DNA from: Lachnospiraceae bacterium
GTDB lineage: Bacteria; Bacteroidota; Bacteroidia; Bacteroidales; Muribaculaceae
Length of the DNA stretch: 64,000 nt
Direction of reading: 5' to 3'
Assembly: GCA_023663655.1 (NCBI GenBank)
Contig: JAMPGZ010000007.1
Span: 28,297 to 92,296 of the forward strand
This document shows positions 26,254 through 33,245 of the stretch, piece by piece (within the stretch, counting starts at the first letter, position 1; the number at the start of each line of letters is the position of its first letter). A model generated the notes under the pieces. That model saw only the letters and a program-made list of their open reading frames with translations, had not been told where the DNA came from and ran no database searches. Made by a program: the position numbers and the translations under genes.

Positions 26254-27630
26254 CTACGGTTCGGCTATCTCAGCAAGATCACCGTCGGCAGCAGGCACCT
26301 GATGTTTTTCAGCGTAAGTCTCTTTGATCGCGAAGACACACACAGCGCCTATGATGAGAAGCACTCCGGCAAGCACGATCATGTTGAGCTGGCTATGTCC
26401 GCCAAGCATATTGAACACCAAGCCGCCAAGAACCGCAGCCACAATCTGAGGAATAGTTATCGTGCCGTTGAACAGTCCGAGATAAGCACCCATGTGCTTT
26501 CCTGAAATAGAATTTGTGAGGATTGTAAACGGCATGGCAAGCATAGCCGCCCAAGCGGTTCCCACAAGGAAATAGCTGATGAACAACATCCACTTGTCGA
26601 AGAAGAACATGGTGGAGATAAATCCTATTCCGCCAATCAAAAGGCTCAACGAATAGGCAATCCTTCTATTCTTAAAGTTAGGGAGCACAGCCGCCCATAT
26701 CACTGAACCGATAGCCTGAACAGCAAAAAGCACGCCGTTCCAGTTTGCCGCCTCCTGATAGTTTGTCGTCTGAGTGCCTTGCGAAGCATCCCAACCAAAA
26801 GCCTGCTCGGCGACACCTCCGGTGTTATAAGTCCACATATACATAAAAGCCCCCCAACAGAAGAACTGCACCAAACCTACAGTCCAGAACACCTTCGGAG
26901 CCTTCACGAGAAGCGAGATGAAATTGGATTTTTCCTCATTCTGCTCCTCAGTTATGCCATGATATTCCGCATATTCCTTTGGAGGCATCTCCTTCACTTT
27001 GCAGAATGTGTAGATGACACATATTATGAGAATCGCAGCTCCTCCATAAAATGAATATGTCACAGAGTCGGGCACCTGATTGCCCTCAGCCACATTGCTC
27101 ACGCCGATCCATGCAAGCACAAACGGGAATATGAAGCCCACGACTGAACCTGCATTGCACAGGAAGCTCTGGATTGAATAAGCAAGCCCTTTCTGCTTTT
27201 CATTGACCATATCGCCAACAAGCATCTTGAACGGCTGCATGGAAATATTGATGGAAAGGTCGAGCATCATCAATGCGATTGCCCCAAACACAAGAGCGGC
27301 ACCAACGGCAAGATGGAAGCTGCCCGCATTGGGAAGAAGCGCCATAACAACCACAGCAAGAATGGACCCGAAAAGGAGATAGGGCAACCTGCGTCCGAAA
27401 CGGTTCCAGGTGCGGTCACTGAGAGTGCCCACTATCGGCTGAATAACCAGCCCCGCAAGTGGCGGCAAAATCCAAAAATAGCTAAGTTCATGAGGATCAG
27501 CCCCAAGTGTAGCGAAGATACGAGAGATATTGGCGCTCTGAAGAGCATAGGCAATCTGGACACCGAAAAATCCGAAACTGAGATTCCATAAATTCCAAAA
27601 GCCTAAGTCGGGTTTAACCTTTGCTTTCAT
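26254..27630 (-). CDS. MFS transporter, SLC45 type (sugar carrier)
   Basis: The protein has 458 residues and twelve predicted membrane helices. The start (LGFWNLWNLSFGFFGVQIAYALQSAN), GLVIQPIVGTLSDRTWNRFGRRLPY with the MFS loop motif, and DLSINISMQPFKMLVGDMV match SLC45/sucrose-maltose-type carriers found widely in Bacteroidetes. A long hydrophilic central loop (about 225-250) divides the halves. It imports a sugar or oligosaccharide with protons across the inner membrane; the substrate is unknown. Its 5' side has a strong own promoter. No glycosidase sits in the same unit. Confidence 0.88.
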   Translation of the reverse strand: MKAKVKPDLGFWNLWNLSFGFFGVQIAYALQSANISRIFATLGADPHELSYFWILPPLAGLVIQPIVGTLSDRTWNRFGRRLPYLLFGSILAVVVMALLPNAGSFHLAVGAALVFGAIALMMLDLSINISMQPFKMLVGDMVNEKQKGLAYSIQSFLCNAGSVVGFIFPFVLAWIGVSNVAEGNQVPDSVTYSFYGGAAILIICVIYTFCKVKEMPPKEYAEYHGITEEQNEEKSNFISLLVKAPKVFWTVGLVQFFCWGAFMYMWTYNTGGVAEQAFGWDASQGTQTTNYQEAANWNGVLFAVQAIGSVIWAAVLPNFKNRRIAYSLSLLIGGIGFISTMFFFDKWMLFISYFLVGTAWAAMLAMPFTILTNSISGKHMGAYLGLFNGTITIPQIVAAVLGGLVFNMLGGHSQLNMIVLAGVLLIIGAVCVFAIKETYAEKHQVPAADGDLAEIAEP

Positions 27631-27676
27631 TAGTAATAGTTGGTTGTTAATAAGACAATTCTTTAGAAATCAAATG

Positions 27677-27706
27677 CAAATATAGCATAATTCCTTCATT
27701 AAACAA
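27677..27706 (-). promoter_or_regulatory. promoter of the SLC45-type transporter
   Basis: On the minus strand TTG (27704-27706), 19 nt, then TATATTTG (27677-27684) match the Bacteroidetes consensus. The -7 lies 47 nt upstream of the start codon. Confidence 0.7.
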
Positions 27707-27815
27707 CAATTCAACTCTATAATTTTGTTCTGCGAAACCAATTTTTATTTATTTGCCCCTGCCTATCATTTTCGTCTGGGATAATATAGCCAGATGTTCA
27801 CTTGAAATAAGGAAG

Positions 27816-29120
27816 TCATCTTGACTTTTTCAGAATGAATTTCCACGCAGGAATAACCTCTATTTTAAGGCTGCCCATTTCAATTGTGCCTTCATCCTCA
27901 AACGTCACGATTATGTTTCGCTTCGTTTTAATCCTACCCTGAAGTTTGACAAGAGCATTGGTTTCTCTCTCGAATGTGCCTTCCGAATCATTCATTGAAT
28001 AGCAAACCTGTATGGCGGTCTCATCCTCAGGAATCACAAAATCAACCTCTACCCCATGATTGTAATGATAGACGGCATCCTTGACTCCGTACTTTCTGAA
28101 TAACGACAATGCCACCATATTTTCCAATAGCGAAGTCCGTATGTCCATTGCCAATAGAGATATTATTCCATTGTCAATGAAATAATATTTGGGGTTGCTC
28201 ATACGTCCTGTAAGACTATCGGCAATATTTGGCACGGTCAGCAGCAGATATGCATCAGAGGCATATCCCAGATAATTTATCACTGTGCTTTTGCCAACCT
28301 TGGTGCCGGTGGAGGCCACAATGTTTGTCGCCCTCGTAAATGAGATTGGTTGCTTGACACTCTCTGCCATTTTTCTGAAAAGGATTCGCAGGGCAAACAG
28401 ATTCTCGATTTTATTTCGTGCGGCAATATCCCCGAGAAAAATTTTCTGATACAGACTCGTCAAATAATCCCGTTTGACGGGAAGTGTTGCACATTCCGGG
28501 AATCCCCCAAACTGGAAATATTCTTCAAAATGGCGCATAAGAATTGACCTGTCGGCAGTGGTTGCTGTCAGCAAATCACTCTTTGGATCAATTCCGTTTA
28601 TTTCAAGATACTCGTCAAACGAAAACGGAAACACGTCATGGGTTATGTATCTTCCTCCTAACACGGAAGCTACATCTTTTGAAAGCATCTTGGCATTGCT
28701 GCCTGTTATCACAACCTTGTATTTGTTGTCAGCAATTCTTCGGGCAAATTTCTCCCACCCCTCAATGTTCTGTATCTCATCAAGAAACAACATCGGACGC
28801 TTATCGCTCAGCTGACCGTGTACTTCAAGGATTTTGTTCAAATCCTCAACAGTCATTCCAGCAAGACGCTCATCCTCAAAGTTGAGATATACAATTCCAT
28901 CCCAACCATGACCATTGGTTATAAGTTGCTGTATCCGGTCATATAAAATATACGACTTGCCGGCACGGCGAACTCCGACAAGCACCTGCCTGTCGAAATT
29001 TTCAAGGTTTATATTGCGAGGGATAACCGTGTGCATCATAACCTCTGTCCGGTTTTCAAGCATCACCTCGCGAAGCGTTTCATTATTTATCATACGTATA
29101 GTGTCTTGCTTATAGGACAA
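27816..29120 (-). CDS. AAA ATPase with DUF4143 (ATP-binding protein of the archaeal/bacterial AAA_14 type)
   Basis: The protein has 434 residues; the alternative start MINNETLREVML is 9 codons downstream. Walker A is LVGVRRAGKSYILYD (about 47-61) and Walker B is RPMLFLDEIQNIEGW. The GSNAKMLSKDV sensor segment and GGRYITHDVFPFSFDEYLE are typical of AAA_14. The C-terminal DUF4143 has FLGDIAARNKIEN, VDFVIPEDE and a PD-(D/E)xK-like core. These proteins are abundant in Bacteroidetes and vary between strains; the function is unsettled. It stands alone, with 185 nt downstream to the transporter promoter. Confidence 0.88.
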   Translation of the reverse strand: MSYKQDTIRMINNETLREVMLENRTEVMMHTVIPRNINLENFDRQVLVGVRRAGKSYILYDRIQQLITNGHGWDGIVYLNFEDERLAGMTVEDLNKILEVHGQLSDKRPMLFLDEIQNIEGWEKFARRIADNKYKVVITGSNAKMLSKDVASVLGGRYITHDVFPFSFDEYLEINGIDPKSDLLTATTADRSILMRHFEEYFQFGGFPECATLPVKRDYLTSLYQKIFLGDIAARNKIENLFALRILFRKMAESVKQPISFTRATNIVASTGTKVGKSTVINYLGYASDAYLLLTVPNIADSLTGRMSNPKYYFIDNGIISLLAMDIRTSLLENMVALSLFRKYGVKDAVYHYNHGVEVDFVIPEDETAIQVCYSMNDSEGTFERETNALVKLQGRIKTKRNIIVTFEDEGTIEMGSLKIEVIPAWKFILKKSR

Positions 29121-29486
29121 AATTATCTATTTTTTGTCTTACACACAAGACATCGCAGGAAAAATATGCGTATTTCCTTTGATTTTCTATCGAAAGCGGT
29201 GACAGACACTTTGATGAATAAAGAGAGTTGCAATGGATTTCAGTATTCCGGTATGGCTACATGGATCGTCTCTATTGTCATCTCTAATAGTTATAACATT
29301 GCCATTTTGTTCCACATCCACATCATCCAAGGCAAGGCACGCACTATACAATGGGATAACAGATGTTTCTTTATCTTTATTTATGGAAAACCCCAACATA
29401 AAACATCGGGTAGCGAGCCTCTCGTATTGGGCTTGTTTTAATCCACACATAAATTCATCAACCATTAAAGATTTTTTTCAGATTTA
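29121..29486. other. intergenic stretch without a convincing gene
   Basis: About 365 nt separate the DUF4143 gene from the ferredoxin promoter. Open frames of about 90 codons exist on both strands, but neither has a recognisable domain, plausible start context or conserved features. I see no strong hairpin. It may hold the promoter of the DUF4143 gene and a degenerate gene remnant. Confidence 0.4.
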
Positions 29487-29518
29487 TTGCCAATATTAAA
29501 ATAAAAAATATAACTTTG
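29487..29518 (+). promoter_or_regulatory. ferredoxin promoter
   Basis: TTG (29487-29489), 21 nt, TAACTTTG (29511-29518). The -7 is a perfect TAnnTTTG. The transcript should start near 29525 with a leader of about 40 nt. Confidence 0.75.
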
Positions 29519-29564
29519 CAGAGCAAACAATAAGCAATTCGTATAATAACTAAATTTTTTTATC

Positions 29565-29732
29565 ATGGCTTACGTAATTACCGATAAATGTGTAGCATGC
29601 GGTACTTGTCTCCCGGTTTGCCCGGTTGAGGCTATCTCTGAAGGTGACATCTATCACATCGATCCCGATACTTGCATCGAATGTGGAAGCTGCGCTGAAG
29701 TATGTCCCAGCGAAGCAATTATCCCGGGCTAA
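29565..29732 (+). CDS. 2[4Fe-4S] ferredoxin
   Basis: The 55-residue product MAYVITDKCVACGTCLPVCP... has two complete cluster motifs, CVACGTCLPVCP and CIECGSCAEVCP, the classical clostridial-type arrangement. Both halves are pseudo-symmetric, ending in EAI. The second cysteine pattern is not altered, so two [4Fe-4S] clusters are expected. It is a cytoplasmic low-potential electron carrier, for example for pyruvate:ferredoxin oxidoreductase. The gene is monocistronic with strong promoter and terminator, suggesting high expression. It is too short for most ORF length cut-offs. Confidence 0.95.
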   Translation: MAYVITDKCVACGTCLPVCPVEAISEGDIYHIDPDTCIECGSCAEVCPSEAIIPG

Positions 29733-29754
29733 TCTCCGGCATAACAAAAGACAG

Positions 29755-29784
29755 AACGGGCTTTTCCAATCGGAAAAGCCCGTT
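29755..29784. terminator. bidirectional terminator between ferredoxin gene and rnpB
   Basis: AACGGGCTTTTCC and GGAAAAGCCCGTT form a 13-bp perfect stem with an AATC loop. TTCTTTTT follows on the plus strand, TGTCTTTTG on the minus strand. It serves the ferredoxin gene and the convergent RNase P RNA. Confidence 0.9.
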
Positions 29785-29794
29785 TCTTTTTAGG

Positions 29795-30136
29795 AATTGA
29801 GCGGAGCTATAAGCCGGGTTATGTCATGATCCGTAGATCATGGTCGGTCATTTATCTGCGCAGTCTACCCCCCGGCAATGGACGAGCCATCCTTAAATGC
29901 CGGTATACTTGACCTTGCAACCCATCAGGCGTGCGGCATCCCGCATTGCTGCGGAACCCGGTGAGCTCTTACCTCACCTTTTCACCCTTACCCCACGGTG
30001 GAGGCGGTTATTTTCTGTCACGCTACTCGACCATCACTGACCGGTCACCGTTAGTGACTATGGCGCTCTATGTTGCCCGGACTTTCCTCTTGAAGCTCTC
30101 GAAGTCGACAAGCGACCGACCGTCCCACTCAATTAT
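29795..30136 (-). ncRNA. rnpB: RNase P RNA (class A)
   Basis: The minus strand carries the universal P RNA block GAGGAAAGTCCGGGC (30075-30089) and the 3' region GGGTTCCGCAGC...ATAAGCCGG...; the ends pair as helix P1 (TTGAGTGG near 30125-30132 with CCGCTCAA at 29797-29804, one G-U). Length of about 340 nt fits bacterial type A RNA. It is the catalytic RNA that removes tRNA 5' leaders, working with RnpA. It has its own perfect promoter and shares the terminator with the ferredoxin gene. The ends are estimated from P1 and the promoter, to within a few nucleotides. Confidence 0.93.
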
Positions 30137-30142
30137 TGAGTG

Positions 30143-30174
30143 CAAAGTTAAGAATATCCTGCCACTTAAGCAAA
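30143..30174 (-). promoter_or_regulatory. rnpB promoter
   Basis: The minus strand reads TTTG (30171-30174), 20 nt, TAACTTTG (30143-30150), an exact match to the Bacteroidetes consensus, placing the transcript start at about 30136, where the P1 strand of P RNA begins. Confidence 0.85.
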
Positions 30175-30177
30175 CTG

Positions 30178-31488
30178 TCAGAAACTGAATTGAGCCATGA
30201 AGCACACCCTGTTCACCCAACGATGCTGGAGATCGATGTTCTGACGCTTGCCTATATTGTACTCCAATCCCACCTCACAGCGCGGAGTAATGTCCCAAAT
30301 CACATTGGCGGTGCCGTAAAGTCCATATTTGTATGTGAGATTTTCGTAGACAGGCTCATGCTGCGGCAAAAAACGCTCTTCGCCAAAGATGACAGTCGAG
30401 AATATATTGGGGCGGAAGTGATAACGCAACGCTCCATACCATCCTAAACTCAACGGAGCAAACATTCTGCCTTCGCGGGTAGGATCGCCTAGCAAGTCAT
30501 TGGCGCCATTCTGCAAATCATTGTTCAGGCTGCTGATCCCTTTTCCTACGATGAATGATCCGTAGACCGTCAACGGAGCCACAGGAGTGAACACAGTGCT
30601 TGCGTGAGCGCCCCAACCGGCAACACGGTAATTGCGTCCCGACACAAGGTCACGATACTTCAACCCTCGCACAATACCCGAAAGACGCACATGGGATGAA
30701 TGATCCCATTGATATTGAACAAATCCGGCAAAATCAGGCACATAATCGCTGCATCCGGTATAGAAATTCTCCTTAGAGGCGATGCTGCTGCCTGGAGTCT
30801 CCACCGACAACGCCACTACCCAATTATTCTTAATCGTGTGCATCCAACGCAGAAGCATATTGGTAGCGCCACATTCCGAGTTGGGTCCCTGCGCATCGAG
30901 TGTGGGTGGCTGGGCTGCCGGATCCTCAAATGTCGACGAGGTGTAACCCAACGTCCAGTCATTGACAGTGGCGTATGCCTTTTTGAGCTTAAAACCACGG
31001 TTTCCGTAGCCCGAAAAATTACCCTCGATATATAACTGATACTGACCATAGGTGTTGTTACGCCCGAACACCGAGAAGAACAGGGCTGTTCCCGCCGGAG
31101 TTGTGCCATACCAATTATCACGTGTCGGATCATTAGGTATGCTTATATTATAAGGAATGAAACCGGCATTGGGCATAGCGCCGTTCCAGTCATACCATCC
31201 TCGCATTCTCACCACGCCTCCGATACCCATGGCATATTTGCGCGTCTTGCTCATAAGCATGAAATATGGCGCCCGAGGATCCTGGAAGTGGCGGAACTGA
31301 TCATAGTAAAACATATTTATCAGATCATATTCCGATACGGTGTCAACCGCTCCCGATTCACCTTCAAGATGTATAATATGATGGTTCTTTTTAAGGAGTT
31401 CCATCTGTTGCTCCGCAGGAGTCGTTGCCGACACGCACATTGCGACACCAGTCAACAGAAACAGCACTAACGAAAGTCTCAATTTCAT
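30178..31488 (-). CDS. DcaP-like trimeric outer-membrane porin
   Basis: The protein has 436 residues with a signal peptide (MKLRLSLVLFLLTGVAMCVSA). A short helical stretch (AEQQMELLKKNHH) precedes a beta-barrel rich in aromatic-ended strands. Segments such as GIGGVVRMRGWYDWNGAM, QLYIEGNFSG, FKLKKAYATVNDWTLGYTSSTF and EDPAAQPPTLDAQGPNS match DcaP-type porins, which pass small solutes and dicarboxylates. The C-terminus ends in Phe (CFMAQFSF), as expected of an outer-membrane barrel. It is not in an operon; its start region is 350 nt from the next gene. Confidence 0.8.
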   Translation of the reverse strand: MKLRLSLVLFLLTGVAMCVSATTPAEQQMELLKKNHHIIHLEGESGAVDTVSEYDLINMFYYDQFRHFQDPRAPYFMLMSKTRKYAMGIGGVVRMRGWYDWNGAMPNAGFIPYNISIPNDPTRDNWYGTTPAGTALFFSVFGRNNTYGQYQLYIEGNFSGYGNRGFKLKKAYATVNDWTLGYTSSTFEDPAAQPPTLDAQGPNSECGATNMLLRWMHTIKNNWVVALSVETPGSSIASKENFYTGCSDYVPDFAGFVQYQWDHSSHVRLSGIVRGLKYRDLVSGRNYRVAGWGAHASTVFTPVAPLTVYGSFIVGKGISSLNNDLQNGANDLLGDPTREGRMFAPLSLGWYGALRYHFRPNIFSTVIFGEERFLPQHEPVYENLTYKYGLYGTANVIWDITPRCEVGLEYNIGKRQNIDLQHRWVNRVCFMAQFSF

Positions 31489-31694
31489 ACTTTTTCAATT
31501 TAAATGTATTAACAATTATTACAACAACTTCCATTAAAATTAGTTTAATTAAGGTTTAAGAATGTAAACCAAATCGCTATTTTATGTCGTAAAACATACT
31601 TTTAAAACATTTTAACACACCGTCGAAACGCTTGTAGCCACGCGGTTTTCAAGTGCTCATAAGCAGTATATCACAGTGTATCAAGTCCTAAAAC

Positions 31695-31726
31695 TTTGTT
31701 ATTTTCATGAAAATCAGCTAACTTTG
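31695..31726 (+). promoter_or_regulatory. strong promoter of the structured leader
   Basis: TTTG (31695-31698), 20 nt, TAACTTTG (31719-31726), an exact Bacteroidetes consensus promoter. The predicted transcript starts at about 31734, 107 nt before the start codon of the thioredoxin-fold gene. Confidence 0.8.
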
Positions 31727-31733
31727 CACCATC

Positions 31734-31840
31734 AAAATTGTTTACACAACGGGTTGGAAGAGTCCGACCCCCGCCGAAAGCCGGCAACGGGACACCCGCG
31801 TGAGCGTCTTTCCCGTGAGTATTAACTTAAAGCTTATGCA
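31734..31840 (+). promoter_or_regulatory. structured 5' leader, candidate cis-regulatory RNA
   Basis: Three hairpins in a row can be drawn by hand: GGGTTGGA/TCCGACCC (31751-31770, 8 bp with one G-U, AGAG loop); GCCG/CGGC (31773-31785, AAAGC loop); and ACGGGA/TCCCGT (31787-31816) enclosing CGC-GTGA-GCG with a GNRA-type tetraloop. The start codon lies 25 nt after the last helix. I do not recognise it as TPP, cobalamin, SAM, glycine, FMN or preQ1 riboswitch. It could be a riboswitch, a stability leader or the 5' part of a small RNA. Confidence 0.5.
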
Positions 31841-32344
31841 ATGAAGAAAACAATTATGATCATTGTGCTCTTCGCTGTTCTGATCGGGTTAGGAACCGCA
31901 GCCACAATCAATGCTGTGGATGGCAGAAAAGGCAGCAGCGCGCCGGTGTTCAAAGTGGAGGCTAACGACACTATTGTTTCACTGGATGACATGAAGGGAC
32001 ACTGGGTTCTTCTTCAGTTTTGGGCGGCAAGCGATGCCAAATCAAGGATCTCAACAAAGCAGTATTCCGATTTAATCCGCACCAACCCTGCCAACCGACC
32101 CTCAGAAAGATTCCGATTTCTTGCAATCAACATGGACCGTAGCGAAAAACTGTTCAAGGAGATAGCCAAGAGAGACGGAATGGACGAAAAAGCACAATTT
32201 CATGTAACCGGGAAAAAAGCCGGAAAACTGGTCAAAGACTATCATCTTGAAAACGGAATGCACTCCTACCTGATCAATCCACAGGGCAAGATAGTAGCTA
32301 AGGACCCAACCAAGCAGCAATTAATAGATTTTGCCGTAGAATAA
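31841..32344 (+). CDS. thioredoxin-fold protein lacking the CxxC active site
   Basis: The protein has 167 residues and an N-terminal hydrophobic anchor (MKKTIMIIVLFAVLIGLGTAA), so it is secreted or membrane-tethered in the periplasm. The fold follows AhpC/TlpA proteins: APVFKVEANDTIVSLDDMKGHWVLLQFWAASDAKSR, then RFLAINMD, a cis-Pro-less MHSYLINPQGKIVAKDPT. The usual WCxxC position reads WAASDAK, so thiol chemistry is lost. A structural or chaperone role is possible (inference). It is transcribed from a strong promoter behind a structured leader and ends at a 20-bp inverted repeat. Confidence 0.75.
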   Translation: MKKTIMIIVLFAVLIGLGTAATINAVDGRKGSSAPVFKVEANDTIVSLDDMKGHWVLLQFWAASDAKSRISTKQYSDLIRTNPANRPSERFRFLAINMDRSEKLFKEIAKRDGMDEKAQFHVTGKKAGKLVKDYHLENGMHSYLINPQGKIVAKDPTKQQLIDFAVE

Positions 32345-32356
32345 AAATCTCTCACT

Positions 32357-32397
32357 TAACCAAGCAGGCACCATCAATGATGGTGCCTGCTTGGTTA
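32357..32397 (+). terminator. 20-bp perfect inverted repeat after the thioredoxin-fold gene
   Basis: TAACCAAGCAGGCACCATCA (32357-32376) and its exact complement (32378-32397) are separated by a single A; a real hairpin would open the central pairs. No T run follows, so it may terminate weakly or protect the 3' end. It starts 13 nt after the stop codon. Confidence 0.65.
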
Positions 32398-32592
32398 TAA
32401 TAAAGTCCCGAAAACAACAAAAGCTCGTCTATAAACACCACTTTAAAATAGCCCATCTCTCTCAAATTTCCCACTTTTGCGAATATCAAAACAATCAATC
32501 CGCGAACAAATGAAAAATCACCACAACACTTATCCATTATTCCCAAATAAATTGCTTATTTTTGCCATCAAAAACCAAAAACCAATCAATCC

Positions 32593-33114
32593 ATGAACAA
32601 AAATGTAGGGACGCACGGTTCGTGCGTCCGCCACCCCGAACGAAAATCGCCCCGTGCAAAATTCCACAATTATTCCGGTGGAGAGTATTTCGTAACAATC
32701 TGCACCGACAACAGAAAACACTATTTTGGCGAAATAATCGACAACAAGATGCTTTATTCAGAAATTGGAGCATATTGCCACATGCAATTTATGAATTTAA
32801 GCAATCACTATGTATATGCAGAGGTCCCTGTTTTCGTCATAATGCCCAATCATGTCCACGCAATAATATGTATACATGGGAATAGACGGACGCACAAACT
32901 GTGCGTCCCTACAGAAAGAACAGCATTAGCTGTAATAATCGGGGGAATAAAACGTGCAGTGACTGTATTTGCACGTCGTAACGATATTGAATTCGGATGG
33001 CAGCCCAGATATCACGACCACATTATTCGCGGAATACGCGACGGAAATCTCATCGCCGAATATATCGAAAACAACATATCTCGTTGGACATCCGATTGCT
33101 TCTATGAAAAATAA
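32593..33114 (+). CDS. REP-associated tyrosine transposase (RAYT, Y1_Tnp/IS200-like)
   Basis: The protein has 173 residues. It has the RAYT blocks YSGGEYFVTICTDNRKHYFGEI, VFVIMPNHVHAII (HUH pair H87/H89), WQPRYHDHIIR and IAEYIENNISRW (catalytic Tyr region). Such single-copy, non-self-mobilising transposases act on REP palindromes. The coding sequence itself carries two REP-like palindromes: residues about 5-13 and the linker about 97-108 (GNRRTHKLCVPT) are encoded by them, and two more lie downstream. The start at 32593 precedes the first REP; a start further in is possible, but no good Met exists before the conserved block. Confidence 0.88.
   Translation: MNKNVGTHGSCVRHPERKSPRAKFHNYSGGEYFVTICTDNRKHYFGEIIDNKMLYSEIGAYCHMQFMNLSNHYVYAEVPVFVIMPNHVHAIICIHGNRRTHKLCVPTERTALAVIIGGIKRAVTVFARRNDIEFGWQPRYHDHIIRGIRDGNLIAEYIENNISRWTSDCFYEK
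32605..32629 (+). repeat. REP palindrome 1, forward orientation, inside the RAYT gene
   Basis: GTAGGGACGCACG-gtt-CGTGCGTCC: a GTAG head followed by a 9-bp palindrome (GGACGCACG/CGTGCGTCC) with a 3-nt loop. It lies at codons 5-13 of the RAYT gene. Confidence 0.8.
32888..32912 (-). repeat. REP palindrome 1, inverted orientation, inside the RAYT gene
   Basis: GGACGCAC-aaact-GTGCGTCCCTAC: 8-bp palindrome with the CTAC tail, i.e. the same element as the forward copy but inverted. It encodes part of the variable linker between the HUH motif and the C-terminal helix. Confidence 0.8.
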
Positions 33115-33123
33115 ACGGCTCTT

Positions 33124-33147
33124 GTAGGGTCGCCACCTGTGGCGACC
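33124..33147 (+). repeat. REP palindrome 2, forward orientation
   Basis: GTAGGGTCGCCAC-ct-GTGGCGACC: same GTAGGG head, 9-bp palindrome, different core (TCGCCAC instead of ACGCAC). It starts 10 nt after the RAYT stop codon. Confidence 0.8.
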
Positions 33148-33221
33148 TCTAATCGGGTTGGAAACTAATTTCTACAACGTGAATAAACCAAACAGAATAA
33201 CGATAAAACTGCCGGAATAAC

Positions 33222-33245
33222 GGTCGCCTCTTGTGGCGACCCTAC
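33222..33245 (-). repeat. REP palindrome 2, inverted orientation, overlapping the MATE gene end
   Basis: GGTCGCC-tcttgt-GGCGACCCTAC: the inverted partner of the 33124 copy. The pair spans 122 nt, the size of a REPIN. The TAG stop codon of the MATE gene (CTA at 33242-33244) lies in the conserved CTAC tail. Confidence 0.75.

Noticed and set aside
29187..29465. 92-codon ORF on the minus strand between the DUF4143 and ferredoxin genes
   Set aside because: No domain, no promoter or start context, odd composition, and a similar-length ORF exists on the opposite strand; reported only as intergenic.
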